DNA from: Halorussus salinisoli
Lineage (GTDB): Archaea > Halobacteriota > Halobacteria > Halobacteriales > Haladaptataceae
Assembly: GCA_005239435.1 (NCBI GenBank)
Contig: ML241305.1
Location: forward strand, 62,001 to 126,000
Direction of reading: 5' to 3'
DNA: 64,000 nt
Part shown: piece after piece, positions 42,183 to 51,423 of the stretch
Layout of the letters: each line of letters begins with the position of its first letter
How positions within the stretch are numbered: the first letter of the stretch is position 1
Notes under the pieces: generated by a model
Database searches by the model: none
What the model was told of the DNA's origin: nothing
Seen by the model: only the letters and a program-made list of their open reading frames with translations
Position numbers and translations under genes: made by a program

Positions 42183-43277
42183 CTAGAGTTGGAACTCCCC
42201 CCTGACGATACTGTCAGCGAGCATCGCCATGTAATCGACGTACGGCTCCCAGTCCGACTTCGCCCCGGCTTCTATCTGGTGCCGATGGAGGTTCTCCCAA
42301 ACCGTCGCAAGCATAAATGCCGAGAACGCTCGGTAGAACCGTTCGTTCTCGAAGGAGGTTCCGGTCTCGTCCTCGTAGCGAGCGACCAGTTCCCGGCGGC
42401 TGGGACTACCGGGTTCGTTGGTGAACGGAGCAAGCCCCTGTTCGTTGGTCTCTTTCAAATCACGTATCACCTCTTCGTTCGAATACCGTGCTTCGAGTTC
42501 GGCGAGTTGCGGCGTCGGGTCGCCGTCGTCTCGCCATCGGAGTAGAAGGTATCCAAGCTCGGTCAGTGGGTCGCCGAGAAATGCCGTTTCCCAGTCGAGG
42601 ACCCCGGAAATTTCGGGGCGGTCTGCCCCCGCGAAAAGGACGTTGCTCGGTCTGTAATCCCCGTGAACGAGGGTAGTATTCGAGTCCGAGGGGACGTTTT
42701 GCCGAAGCCAGTCCGCGACTTCCCAGAGGACTGGGGGCTCGTGTCCGGTCACCCTCGTCGCCTCGTCGAGTTGGTCGATAACGCGAGCGACTTGTTCCCC
42801 CACGGTTCGTCGTTCACAGACGTCCGTGAATCGTGCCACGTCTAACGAGTGGATTTCGGCGAGTGTATCTATCAGGAGAGTAGCCACGCTACCGCGTGCT
42901 GGTGCGTCTCGAAATCGCTCGGGTAGGTCGGAGCCCAGTGGCACCGTCTCACCGTCGAGATACGTCATAACCAAAAACGAGTCACCGACGACCGAATCGT
43001 CGTCACGAACCAAAACCGGCTCCGGAGCGTTTACGGCAGTATCTCGGAGTCGTTGCATCACCCTGTACTCCTGTTTCAACTCGTTGAAGGACTCGGTGTG
43101 TCTCAACTTGTTCGGCCGTCTCAGAACGTACGCTCGTCCGTCTTCCTCGGTCGAGATCGCGATGGACAGGTTGAGTCCATCGTGGACTACTTCGGTTCCG
43201 GTCACAACTACGCCCAACTCCTCTGAGAGGTACGATTCGAGTTCCGCTATGTCAATATCCGCACCATTACCGGTCAT
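42183..43277 (-). CDS. APH-family phosphotransferase (kinase-like)
   Basis: A 364-residue protein of the aminoglycoside phosphotransferase/choline kinase fold. The catalytic loop LVHGDYRPSNVLF and the metal-binding GVLDWETAFLGDP are intact, and an ATP-site lysine-bearing strand (YVLRRPNKLRHTES) and SFLVMTYLDGETV hinge are visible. The same fold serves acyl-CoA dehydrogenase-like and antibiotic kinases, so the substrate is open. Codon use is a little less GC-rich than the neighbours. It is divergent from a broken dehydrogenase gene. Confidence 0.82.
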   Translation of the reverse strand: MTGNGADIDIAELESYLSEELGVVVTGTEVVHDGLNLSIAISTEEDGRAYVLRRPNKLRHTESFNELKQEYRVMQRLRDTAVNAPEPVLVRDDDSVVGDSFLVMTYLDGETVPLGSDLPERFRDAPARGSVATLLIDTLAEIHSLDVARFTDVCERRTVGEQVARVIDQLDEATRVTGHEPPVLWEVADWLRQNVPSDSNTTLVHGDYRPSNVLFAGADRPEISGVLDWETAFLGDPLTELGYLLLRWRDDGDPTPQLAELEARYSNEEVIRDLKETNEQGLAPFTNEPGSPSRRELVARYEDETGTSFENERFYRAFSAFMLATVWENLHRHQIEAGAKSDWEPYVDYMAMLADSIVRGEFQL

Positions 43278-43359
43278 AGCCCGACGTAAACTGCTGGGTT
43301 ACATAAAAGCACTCACCCATATCGAAATCGTCGTTTGAATTTCTCTCAGCAAGTCGCTT

Positions 43360-43926
43360 ATGAACGTGACGGATAGGGTCGCGGTGGTGACCGGCGTGAC
43401 ATCGGGAGTCGGCGAGGCAACGGCCAAAGCACTGAGGCGAGAGGGCTGTGCCGTCGTGCTTGTAGCTCGCCGCGAAGACCGACTTGAAAGAATCGCCAAC
43501 GAGATCGACGATGGTGAAACACTCGTCGTTCCGACGGACGTCACGGACGAGGACGAAGTTACGGCGACGGTCGAGGAAACGATGGAGGAGTTCGGTAGAA
43601 TCGATATCCTCGTGCACAACGCTGGCGTACTCCGTCCCGACCCTGTTACCGACGCTGACAGGGCCGATTTCCGGAAGCAGGACCAGGTGAACTTGCGGGG
43701 AGTGACGAACACGACCCACGCCGCGTTGCCGGCCGTGCTCGCATCGGATGGTGGAGACGTCGTCGCTGTCTCCTCGATGAACGCACGCAGGAATGTACGC
43801 GAATCCCGACGACGCCCTGTCTCGCTTTCGACCGTCGAACGAGAGCACGTCTTACCTGCACCGCTCAAAGGACGGATAAAGGACGCACAAACGCGGATAC
43901 CGACGAATTATCTCGCCGCCGTATGA
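43360..43926 (+). pseudogene. Truncated short-chain dehydrogenase/reductase
   Basis: The first 145 or so residues are a good SDR: cofactor motif VVTGVTSGVGEATAKAL, the NAG strand (ILVHNAGVL) and the catalytic-serine strand (DVVAVSSMNAR). Then similarity ends. The reading frame runs 40 more codons of basic, non-SDR sequence, and no YXXXK active-site motif appears in any frame. A different frame reads GMYANPDDALSRF before a stop, suggesting that foreign or rearranged sequence was joined here. The gene should not make an active enzyme. A tRNA gene begins about 25 bases downstream, a usual integration point. Confidence 0.7.
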
Positions 43927-43952
43927 CAAAGGGATACCGTTCGGAAAACGAG

Positions 43953-44027
43953 TGGGCGCTGCAGGATTTGAACCCGCGACAGCTTGGTCCGAAGCCAAGT
44001 ACTCTGTCCAGACTGAGCTAAGCGCCC
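43953..44027 (-). tRNA. tRNA-Arg (anticodon UCG)
   Basis: A 75-base cloverleaf on the minus strand: acceptor GGGCGCT with AGCGCCC and discriminator A, a D-arm, anticodon stem CTTGG/CCAAG around loop CTTCGGA, and T-arm GCGGG-TTCAAAT-CCTGC. The loop gives anticodon UCG, reading CGA arginine codons. There is no intron and no encoded CCA. Confidence 0.93.
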
Positions 44028-44100
44028 TCACCCGTCTGTACTGGCCGGGTAGTTTTAAACACCGTGGTTTCGACCGGGCTTGTGCTACGGTGACGAGGAG

Positions 44101-44274
44101 TCAGTCGCAGACGACGCCGTCCCAGTCGATGCGGTCGATGACGCAACCGCCACAGTTCGGGCACGTCTGCCTGTCGAGTGGAAACGACTCGCCGCAGTCC
44201 TTGCACTCGTAGGTCTCCTCCGAGTCGGCGTCGGTGTCGGTGACCACGCGTGCGAGTTTGTCGGCGAGACTCAT
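44101..44274 (-). CDS. Small zinc-ribbon protein
   Basis: A 57-residue protein starting MSLADKLARVVTD. It has two CXXC pairs (ECKDCGESF and TCPNCGGC) and ends with an additional Cys, the layout of a stand-alone zinc ribbon. The ATG at 44274 is preferred over 44337 because a TATA-poor, basic extension would otherwise be added. It follows tRNA-Arg on the same strand by about 75 bases. Function unknown; DNA, RNA or protein binding are all possible. Confidence 0.75.
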   Translation of the reverse strand: MSLADKLARVVTDTDADSEETYECKDCGESFPLDRQTCPNCGGCVIDRIDWDGVVCD

Positions 44275-44420
44275 TCGTAGTGTACCACCACGTGTACATC
44301 CGTTTCTGTGAACTACGTAAAGACGTTTTCCATTCACTCGGAGGAGAACCCGGTGTAGACGGTCTGAAACCCTCCTCTTCGCATCCTCTGAGAGGGCCGC
44401 AAGCTGGCCTTTGAACCTCG

Positions 44421-45737
44421 TTACCGGCGGGATAGGGATAGCCCGAAGTGGTCCACCGGCACCTCGTCGGGAGTCGTCCGGGACGCAGTGCGGTCCGTCC
44501 GAGACCCGTCGGCGTCGCTCCCGTCAGCGAGGAGCGCGAGCAGGCACTGCCGGACCAGCGTGGCGTCGCTCGGTTCGAGATCGTCGGTCGCGTCGGGTCC
44601 GAGCGTGGACCGAAGGCCTACCGAGGCCGACGACTCGGTCGTCGTTTTCGCTCGCTCGTTCCCGTTCCCCTCGGCGAGTTCGCGCAGGCGGAGCCACGTC
44701 CGGACCGTCGCGGTGAGGTAGCGCAGCGCCAGCCGTTCCGGGTCGGCGACCGACGGAATCGTCGCGAGGTAGGACGCCGCGTGCGAGTCGGCGACTGCGA
44801 CGCTCTCTCGGACCCACTCGCGGACCGCCGAGACCGAGGCGTCGGGGTCGAGTGCTTCGACGGCGCGCTCGCAGACGTCGGCTTCCTCGTCGGCGACGCG
44901 GTGGAAGGCGTCGCCGACCACGACGGCGTCCGCGCCAGCGTCGAGCATCGCCGCGGCGTGCTCGCGGGAGTCGAGCCCGCCGCCGTACCAGAGCCGCGAC
45001 CACGACAGGTTCTCCGAGATGGCGGCGAGCGTCTCGGCGGCCTCGTCGCCGCCGTAGGTGCCCGAGTATTCGAGGTATACGAGTTCGCTTTCGAGGTGGC
45101 GCTCGGCCGCCATGGCTCGCTGTTTGGCCTCGCGGGGCGACAGCAGGTCGGACTCGGTGACGTTGGCCTCGCGGGCCGCCGCGCTGTCGGGGTTCTGGAT
45201 GACGTATGCCTCGAAGACCGCCTCTGCGAGCAGCCACGAGGTGGCCACGTCCGCGAGCGCGTCGGCCGCGAAGTCGGGGAGCCACGGGAGTTCGTCGCCT
45301 ACCAGGTCGGGCACCATCTCCTCCCGGATGTACTCGACGCCTTCGCCCAACTGCCCCACTAGCGACTCCGAATCGCCGTTCAGAACTTCGGGAATCGCCA
45401 GCAGGTCGGCCCGCTCGCGGGTCCGCGGCGTGACGTGACGCGGACCGCTGGGTTCGTGGAGCACCGGCACCGAGGCGGGCGCGAGCAGGTCGAACGTCTC
45501 CTCGGTGTTGCGAGCGGTCACGTCGGCCGACCCACCGACCGACACCGCGCTGGTGTGCTGGAGGTAGGCCGGATAGAGCAACGGGAGTTTCTTGGCGTCC
45601 TCGGGGTCGACCTTGGTGACGTGGGTCCAGTCGGCCGGGACCGGATTGGTGTCGACCGGCAACACGGTTCGGGCGGCCAGCGCGACCCCGCGGCCGACGC
45701 GACCGAGCAGACGCGCGATACCGTCGAGACTCGTCAT
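44421..45737 (-). CDS. GGGP synthase-like (PcrB family) protein with long C-terminal extension
   Basis: A 438-residue protein. Its first 300 or so residues follow the TIM-barrel fold of geranylgeranylglyceryl-phosphate synthase, which makes the first ether bond of archaeal lipids: ADWTHVTKVDPED at the start, SAVSVGGSADVT, VPVLHEPSG, LVYLEYSGTYGG, and the phosphate loop LWYGGGLDSREHAAAMLDAG then ADAVVVGDAFH. The usual enzyme is about 230-250 residues; here an insert near 150-195 and a tail of about 130 residues are added. It may be a paralogue with altered substrate. The ATG at 45737 is preferred to 45746. Confidence 0.72.
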   Translation of the reverse strand: MTSLDGIARLLGRVGRGVALAARTVLPVDTNPVPADWTHVTKVDPEDAKKLPLLYPAYLQHTSAVSVGGSADVTARNTEETFDLLAPASVPVLHEPSGPRHVTPRTRERADLLAIPEVLNGDSESLVGQLGEGVEYIREEMVPDLVGDELPWLPDFAADALADVATSWLLAEAVFEAYVIQNPDSAAAREANVTESDLLSPREAKQRAMAAERHLESELVYLEYSGTYGGDEAAETLAAISENLSWSRLWYGGGLDSREHAAAMLDAGADAVVVGDAFHRVADEEADVCERAVEALDPDASVSAVREWVRESVAVADSHAASYLATIPSVADPERLALRYLTATVRTWLRLRELAEGNGNERAKTTTESSASVGLRSTLGPDATDDLEPSDATLVRQCLLALLADGSDADGSRTDRTASRTTPDEVPVDHFGLSLSRR

Positions 45738-45850
45738 ACACGCCAAGACCTGGCGTCAGGTAGATAAATAGCTCGTTTCGGCGAGACGTGAAATCCAGCG
45801 GCGACGGTTCCACAACCCTGATATACCGCGGCGGGCGACTCTCCGACCAC

Positions 45851-46966
45851 ATGGGTCGCGTTCGGTCACGAATTCCGGCGACGGCACGGGCGCTGGCGAA
45901 CCACCTCGCAGAGACCATGGACCCGCGGGTGGTCGCCATGGTGTTGCTCCGCAACGAGGCGGACGCCGAAATCGAGTCGATGACCGAACGCCTGTTTCTG
46001 AGCGTCGAACGGGACCTCCAGCAGGCGCGCGAAGGGGGCGAGTTAGAGCCGGTTCCCGGTGCCGAAAACGAACAGGCCCGGTTCGGATACGACACGCGCC
46101 TCGTCCTGCCCGCGATGCTGACGCTCGGACGTATCCACGTCGAGGCCGGAGACGTGCCCCTCGTGCGTATCGGCCGAGAGGTGGACCACGAGTTCGTCGC
46201 ACGCGGGCGCGAAACCACCCGGAACGTCGTCCGGGCGCTGTTGGACGGAGACATGCGAGACGCCATCAACGACGACGAGTACGAGGACTTCGAGACGAAC
46301 CTCCGCCCGCGCGAGCGCGTGGCCGAACTCGCACAGCAGAGCTTGCAGGAGGGCGTCGAGGCGTGGTTCGACAGCGAGGACACCCCCGACGCGGTTCGGG
46401 ACTCGTACGAACACGCGGTCGAACTCTCCGAGCGCCATCAGGACGAGGACGAGGCGTTTCGGGAACTCCTCGACCGGTTCCACGACGCCGACGGGTCCGA
46501 CGAGCGCGCGGCGGCCGCCGACGCCATCCGCGACCAGTACAAGTTCGCCGACGCCGAGGAGGCCGACCTCTTCGAGACCGCCACCGACCTCCCGTACTTC
46601 GCCACCCAGTACGCTCGCGTCGGTATCCTCTACGAGGACATGCTCAACATGTACGAGGCCGACCTCGGCGTGGAGTTGGGCGAGGGATTCAAGCGCGCTA
46701 TCGTCTTGATGGTCGTCGGCGCGCAGATCGGACTGGACGACACCGACGACTACCCCGAGGACAGGGGGACTCAGCTCACGCCAGTGACCGCGGAGTTGAA
46801 CGTCGCCGAGGACCGGGCCGCCGGAGTCGAGCGCATCCGACGTATCGTGGAGGCGTATCTCGACCGGGCCGACGATTGCGCCGACGACGACGACCATCTG
46901 ACCCGCATCGCGGTCGAGTACATCCGCCAGCAGTCGCTCGACCGAATCGAGGGCCTGCGTGCGTGA
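45851..46966 (+). CDS. Hypothetical helical protein divergent from the GGGP synthase-like gene
   Basis: A 371-residue soluble, acidic, mostly helical protein with no family I recognise. Segments that look conserved are RVVAMVLLRNEADAEIESM, RLVLPAMLTLGRIHVEAGDV, LYEDMLNMYEADLGVELGEG and GAQIGLDDTDDYPED. The last includes a DDXXDD-like acidic cluster of the kind seen in prenyl-diphosphate enzymes, which would fit the lipid-related neighbour, but this is weak. Start ATG 45851 follows a TATA box (TGATATACC, about 45819-45827) by 25 bases. Confidence 0.75.
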   Translation: MGRVRSRIPATARALANHLAETMDPRVVAMVLLRNEADAEIESMTERLFLSVERDLQQAREGGELEPVPGAENEQARFGYDTRLVLPAMLTLGRIHVEAGDVPLVRIGREVDHEFVARGRETTRNVVRALLDGDMRDAINDDEYEDFETNLRPRERVAELAQQSLQEGVEAWFDSEDTPDAVRDSYEHAVELSERHQDEDEAFRELLDRFHDADGSDERAAAADAIRDQYKFADAEEADLFETATDLPYFATQYARVGILYEDMLNMYEADLGVELGEGFKRAIVLMVVGAQIGLDDTDDYPEDRGTQLTPVTAELNVAEDRAAGVERIRRIVEAYLDRADDCADDDDHLTRIAVEYIRQQSLDRIEGLRA

Positions 46967-47111
46967 CTCCGGGAGCCTCCGGAGCGTAACAACCATCCGA
47001 TAGTAATCAAAAAGAATATAAGCGGAACAGGATATTTTACTGCCAGACGATACCAGGGACGAGTCTGGCCGAGGCTCCGTTCCGGTCGCAACTTCACCGC
47101 GAGGAACTGAC

Positions 47112-47768
47112 ATGTACGGATTGGGTGAAGTCTGTCCGGGGGTCGAAGTCGAACCGGGAACGAATCTCCTGGTGACCGGACCGCCGATGACGGGCAAACG
47201 AACTCTCGCTCTGGAGATTCTCGCGCACGGTAGCCGTCACGGTGACGGTTCAATCGTCGTCACGACCAAAGACGGCGGCGAGGACGTGCGCGCGAACCTC
47301 CGTGAGCTACTCGGCCGCGGCGAGAGCGGTCCGCTCGGTATCGTGGACTGTGTCTCCAAGCAACAGGGGACGAGCCCCTCGGGGAGCGACGAGATCACTT
47401 ACGCCTCCTCGCCCAAGGACATGACCGGCATCGGGATTCAGCTCTCGGAGTTCCTCCAGGCGTTCTACAAGGACGGCGGCGTCAAGCGCAATCGAATCCT
47501 GTTACACTCGCTCTCGACGTTGCTGATGTACTCGAATCTCCAGACGGTCTTCCGGTTCCTCCACGTCTTCACCGGTCGGGTCCAGAGCGCCGACGCGCTC
47601 GGCATCTTCGTCATCGACGCGACGGCCCACGACCGGCAGACCATGAGTACCCTCAAACAGTTGTTCGACGGCCAGATAGAGGTCCGGGAGGCCGACGGCG
47701 GCGGGTCGGAACTCCGCGTGAAGGGCGTCGGCGGCGGTACCGACTGGCGACCGTTTTCGCCGGACTGA
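47112..47768 (+). CDS. KaiC/RecA-like ATPase-domain protein
   Basis: A 218-residue protein with the RecA/KaiC fold: the P-loop GPPMTGKRT (about residues 22-30), a following strand SIVVTTKDGGEDV, and a Walker-B-like strand RILLHSLSTLLMYS. The usual catalytic Glu after the P-loop is not clear and the second KaiC domain is missing. Haloarchaea carry many such short KaiC-like proteins, often near signalling genes. A promoter-like AATATAAGC at about 47015 precedes it by about 95 bases. Role unknown. Confidence 0.75.
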   Translation: MYGLGEVCPGVEVEPGTNLLVTGPPMTGKRTLALEILAHGSRHGDGSIVVTTKDGGEDVRANLRELLGRGESGPLGIVDCVSKQQGTSPSGSDEITYASSPKDMTGIGIQLSEFLQAFYKDGGVKRNRILLHSLSTLLMYSNLQTVFRFLHVFTGRVQSADALGIFVIDATAHDRQTMSTLKQLFDGQIEVREADGGGSELRVKGVGGGTDWRPFSPD

Positions 47769-47889
47769 ATCTTGGGGGCCGTTCGAAGTCACTCCCAGGT
47801 TGGTCACGTGTCGTTCGCGGATCGCGCAACTCCGACGGCGAACTGCCGAAAGCACAACGCTGATTGAACCGCACCGTAACCTCCAACCA

Positions 47890-49206
47890 ATGACAGCGTC
47901 GTCGCAGTCCGACGTCGACTACGCCGCTCGGGCGCGGGACGTGCTGGGCTTCTCGCGGTGGTGGCAGGTCGCCGCTGCCGCGGTGATGATGGGTCTCATC
48001 AGTCCGTATCAGTACGTCTGGTCGTCCATCGAGTCGCCAATCGCGCGGTCGCTGGAACTCGACCCGACCTCGCTCGGGTTCGTGTTCACGCTGTTCGTCA
48101 TCTTCCAGGCCGGGTCGCAGTTCCCCGTCGGGTGGTATCGAGACCGTCACGGCCCGCGAGGGCTGACCCTGCTGGCGGGGGTGCTGGCGGGCGGCGGCTA
48201 CCTCGGACTGGCCTACGCGACCGAACTCTGGCACCTCTACGTCCTCTACTCGCTCGGCGCGGTCGGCGTCGGCATCGTCTACACCGTCGCGGTCAACACC
48301 GCGCTGAAGTGGTTCCCCGACCGGCGGGGACTCACCACCGGTCTCGGGACGATGGCGTTCGCCGGGGGAAGCGCGCTCGTCGTCCCCTACGTCAGGGCGA
48401 ACGCGACCGTCTCGGGCTACCCCGACGTGCTGCGGAACATGGGCCTGCTCATCGGCGTCGGCATCCTCGTCGGCGCGCTGGTCCTTCGGGACCCGCCGAC
48501 CAGTTGGGTCGGCGCGACCGACGGCGGAGAGAGCGACGGTAGGACCGAAGGGGAGAGCGACAGTGGGGCGGAGACCGAGGGCGACCCTGACACGGAAATC
48601 CACCCGACTCACGCCTCCAGCAAGCAGTACACCTCCCGCGAGATGCTCCGAACGTGGCAGTTCTGGACGATGTACGTCATGTTCGTCTTCGTCAGCGGTG
48701 CCGGACTGATGCTGACCGCGAAGGTGGTATCGTTCGCCCAGAACGTCGGCCTGACCGCCGTGACGGCGACCGCCGGGGCGACGGTCCTCCCCATCGCTGG
48801 CGGGGTCGGCCGCCTCGTCGTCGGCGACCTCTCGGACCGAGTGGACCGCGAGCGAGCGATGGCCGTCTCCTTCACCCTCTGCGGTCTCGGCCTGTTCGCT
48901 GTCGTCTGGTTCGGCGTGACCAACACCTCGCTCGGGTTCCTCGCTGCGGTGGTTCTCGCCACGTTCTTCTGGAGTCCCCAGTACACCCTCTTCCCGAGCG
49001 TGGTCGGCGACTACTACGGCCAGAAGCACTCCTCGGCCAACTACGCGCTCCTCTACTCCGGCAAGATGTGGGGCGGCATCTTCGGCGGCGGAGTCGCCGG
49101 TTGGCTCGTGACCCAGACCAGTTGGCCCACCGCGTTCGCCGTCGGTGGTGCGCTCGCAGTACTGGCGGGTCTCGCCGCGCTGTTGCTCCGGGAACCGACC
49201 GCGTAA
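47890..49206 (+). CDS. Major facilitator transporter, OFA (oxalate/formate antiporter-like) family
   Basis: A 438-residue twelve-helix transporter. The family features are the opening GFSRWWQVAAAAVMMGLISP, the Asp-Arg loop GWYRDRHGPRG after helix 2, and YTVAVNTALKWFPDRRGLTT, a signature of OFA members. A hydrophilic loop of about 50 residues (around 210-255) divides the two halves. OFA proteins exchange monocarboxylates; the substrate here is unknown. The ATG at 47890 fits the N-terminus of relatives. Confidence 0.88.
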   Translation: MTASSQSDVDYAARARDVLGFSRWWQVAAAAVMMGLISPYQYVWSSIESPIARSLELDPTSLGFVFTLFVIFQAGSQFPVGWYRDRHGPRGLTLLAGVLAGGGYLGLAYATELWHLYVLYSLGAVGVGIVYTVAVNTALKWFPDRRGLTTGLGTMAFAGGSALVVPYVRANATVSGYPDVLRNMGLLIGVGILVGALVLRDPPTSWVGATDGGESDGRTEGESDSGAETEGDPDTEIHPTHASSKQYTSREMLRTWQFWTMYVMFVFVSGAGLMLTAKVVSFAQNVGLTAVTATAGATVLPIAGGVGRLVVGDLSDRVDRERAMAVSFTLCGLGLFAVVWFGVTNTSLGFLAAVVLATFFWSPQYTLFPSVVGDYYGQKHSSANYALLYSGKMWGGIFGGGVAGWLVTQTSWPTAFAVGGALAVLAGLAALLLREPTA

Positions 49207-49543
49207 CGACCCCACTCCGACGCGAGCGACCGCGACCGAGCGGAGACTTTCTAACCGTTCACGTCTTCGGAAAGCCTCTGGTTCGTAGCGACTGGACGGG
49301 GGTTTCTAACCGTTCGCCTCTCGTCGCCGATTCCGCCTCGACCGAATTACTGGTGGGAATTTTCGACCGACTCTGAGAACCGTCGAGAAGCCACTTTCGG
49401 AGTTTCTATCGTTGGAAATAGACCAGTATTATAGCTATAAGTTATGGGAATCTCATGGAGTGCATAAGATTCGCCTATCAGAAACTCCTCGCTCAACTAC
49501 GGGAAAGAGTTATATACCCATACCGCATATTTTGTAATAGATT
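49207..49543. other. Intergenic region with leaderless promoter
   Basis: About 340 bases, becoming AT-rich to the right. It contains a TATA box at 49511-49516 (TATATA) placed 33 bases before the next ATG, and a direct 10-base repetition (TTTCTAACCGTTC at 49248 and 49301). No gene is seen. Confidence 0.5.
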
Positions 49544-49780
49544 ATGACTGGGTATTACGACTTCATCCTCGGACTGATTCCACTTTCGTTGATCGGTGTA
49601 ACCGCCGTGCTGAGCGTCGTCGGTTTCTCGATAACGTCTGCCGTGCCGCTCGCAGCCGCCATCCCCGTTGGACTCATCGGCCACGCCCTCTTCGTCAACA
49701 GTCCCGTCGACGACACCCAGTCCCCGACGGAGACTGTCGACTCGACTTCGTCTTCGGCTTCCTTCGACCCGGCCGACTGA
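49544..49780 (+). CDS. Small two-helix membrane protein
   Basis: A 78-residue protein with two hydrophobic stretches (ILGLIPLSLIGVTAVLSVVG and AVPLAAAIPVGLIGHALFV) and a Ser/Thr/Asp-rich tail. The layout is that of small haloarchaeal membrane proteins of unknown role. Good codon use and a clear TATA box 33 bases upstream support it. Confidence 0.75.
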   Translation: MTGYYDFILGLIPLSLIGVTAVLSVVGFSITSAVPLAAAIPVGLIGHALFVNSPVDDTQSPTETVDSTSSSASFDPAD

Positions 49781-50189
49781 ACGCTGCTCTCTCTGATTCT
49801 TCTCGCTCGATTTTGCGTTGGGTTTCTGTTCGTTCGTTTCGTGGTTCTAGATAGTAGCTCTGGAGGTGTTTCTGTATGTGGCTGGAGAACGTTTTCGTTT
49901 CTTTAGGAATCGTATCGTTGTCTTTCACTATCGAGAAACGTTTCGTACCGTATGCCGAGATAGGTCGACTCGGTGCCGACCCTGGAGACGTTCGACGTAC
50001 TGCCTGCTCCGTGAGTCGACGATACCGGCTCTGGGCCGCAACGCGGAGGAGAGCGTCGGGAGGTAGCTACTCCGTGAGCCGATCGTGACCGCAACGCGAC
50101 AGCCTCGAACCTCCCCACCCGCCTGCGTTGCTCGGTCGTCGCTCCCTTCGGTCGCTTCTCCCTGCGCTACTCGTCCCTCGCGCGACGAA

Positions 50190-50215
50190 GGCGCGGCGCA
50201 CGAGTGCGCCGTGCC
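50190..50215. repeat. Perfect GC-rich hairpin
   Basis: CGGCGCAC-GA-GTGCGCCG is a perfect 8-base-arm palindrome (50194-50211). Pairing continues four more bases outward with one G-T pair, giving a 12-base stem. It may be a structured RNA, a terminator or a cruciform. Confidence 0.6.
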
Positions 50216-50235
50216 AGCACGCGCCGGGGTGGAAC

Positions 50236-50283
50236 AGTCACGGTCGGCGCATTAGGATGAGTCACGGTCGGCGCGTTAGAATG
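50236..50283 (+). repeat. Two tandem copies of a 24-base unit
   Basis: The unit beginning AGTCACGGTCGGCGC occupies 50236-50259 and again 50260-50283, with two mismatches. Each copy ends in ATG, but no gene follows. Confidence 0.75.
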
Positions 50284-50424
50284 AGCGACGAGCGGACGGC
50301 CGGGCGCACAGTCGGTCTCTCGGTCGTCACCTACGGCGGTCCTCCCCGATAGCGTCCCCGAATTTCCACCGCGCGTCGCGGCAATGCCTCAACGGTTTTG
50401 AGGCTGGACTGTGTTGTCACGGCC

Positions 50425-51423
50425 ATGACCGACGCGATGTTTCTGACGAGCGACGACGTCGCCGGACTCGCTTCGCCCGCCGAATACGTCGACGCGGTCC
50501 GCGAGGGCTACCGTCAGCGCGGCGAGGGCGCGCCCGCACGACCTCGGGCCAAACTCACCAACGAGGAACCACCCGGAATGCTGACCGACTACTCGGCCGT
50601 CCTGCCCGAGACCGGCGCGATGGGCGGCTACATGTACGCCGCCGGGTTCGGCGCGGAGGACGCGTGGTTCGTGGCACCCCTCTTCGACGCCGAGTCCGGC
50701 GAACCGCTCGCGCTCCTCGACGGCGCGAGCATGAACCCGTTCAAGACCGGCGCGGCGGGCGCGGTCGGCGTCGACGCGTTGGCCCGCGAGGACGCCCAGA
50801 CCCTCGCGCTCATCGGGACCGGATCCCAGGCCCGCGGTCAACTCCGAGCGACCGCGACCGTCCGCGACCTGGAGAGCGTCTGGGTCTACTCGCCGACCAA
50901 GGAGTCCCGCGAGGCGTTCGCGGCCGAGATGAACGAGCAGTTGGACCCCTCGGTCGCCGCAGTCGCCTCCAGCGCCGCCGCGGTCGAGGAGGCCGACGTC
51001 GTGATTACGGCGACCACTGCGAGCGAACCCGTCTTCGACGGTGACCTGCTCGCCGACGGTACCCACGTCACTGCGATGGGGCAGTACCACCCCAACAAGC
51101 GCGAACTCGACACCACGACCGTCGAGCGCGCCAAGTACGTCCCCGACCTCCGCGAGCGCGTCACGCAGGACGCCGGGTCGTTCATCGCGGCGCTCGACGA
51201 GGGCGCGATTTCCGAGGGCCACGTCCACGCCGAACTCGGCGAGGTCGTCGCGGGGAACGCGCCGGGCCGCGAGTCCGACGACGAAATCACGGTCTTCGAC
51301 AGCGGCGGCACCGGCATCGAGACGGTGGCCGCGGCCCACATGCTATACGAGAAAGCGAAAGCGGAGGGACTCGGGTCGGACATCTCGCTCGCGCCAGCGA
51401 GCGAGGCGCTCACCGGGAAGTAG
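50425..51423 (+). CDS. Ornithine cyclodeaminase/alanine dehydrogenase-family protein
   Basis: A 332-residue NAD-dependent enzyme of the OCD/mu-crystallin family. The N-terminal domain shows FLTSDDVAGLASPAEYVDAV and ARPRAKL, and the substrate-lysine region GYMYAAGFG. The C-terminal Rossmann fold has ALIGTGSQARGQLRA. The family includes archaeal alanine dehydrogenase as well as ornithine cyclodeaminase; substrate cannot be decided. The GMLTDYSAVLPETGAMGGYM segment is typical. ATG 50425 is preferred over 50398. Confidence 0.88.
   Translation: MTDAMFLTSDDVAGLASPAEYVDAVREGYRQRGEGAPARPRAKLTNEEPPGMLTDYSAVLPETGAMGGYMYAAGFGAEDAWFVAPLFDAESGEPLALLDGASMNPFKTGAAGAVGVDALAREDAQTLALIGTGSQARGQLRATATVRDLESVWVYSPTKESREAFAAEMNEQLDPSVAAVASSAAAVEEADVVITATTASEPVFDGDLLADGTHVTAMGQYHPNKRELDTTTVERAKYVPDLRERVTQDAGSFIAALDEGAISEGHVHAELGEVVAGNAPGRESDDEITVFDSGGTGIETVAAAHMLYEKAKAEGLGSDISLAPASEALTGK

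Larger units (their letters stand above)
49781..50424. other. Long intergenic region with hairpin and tandem repeat
   Basis: About 640 bases without a convincing gene. Left part mixed AT/GC; middle part GC-rich with hairpins (see 50190-50215); right part with a duplicated 24-base unit. Short open frames here lack conserved features or promoters. Confidence 0.5.

Noticed and set aside
41154-42545. Plus-strand frame starting at ATG 41154 and overlapping narO
   Set aside because: Out of frame with narO and without recognised motifs; the CXCX7C and HTH features belong to the other frame.
49866-50352. Short plus-strand frames in the long intergenic region
   Set aside because: They are Arg/Ser-rich, cross the hairpin or repeats, and have no promoter or conserved feature.
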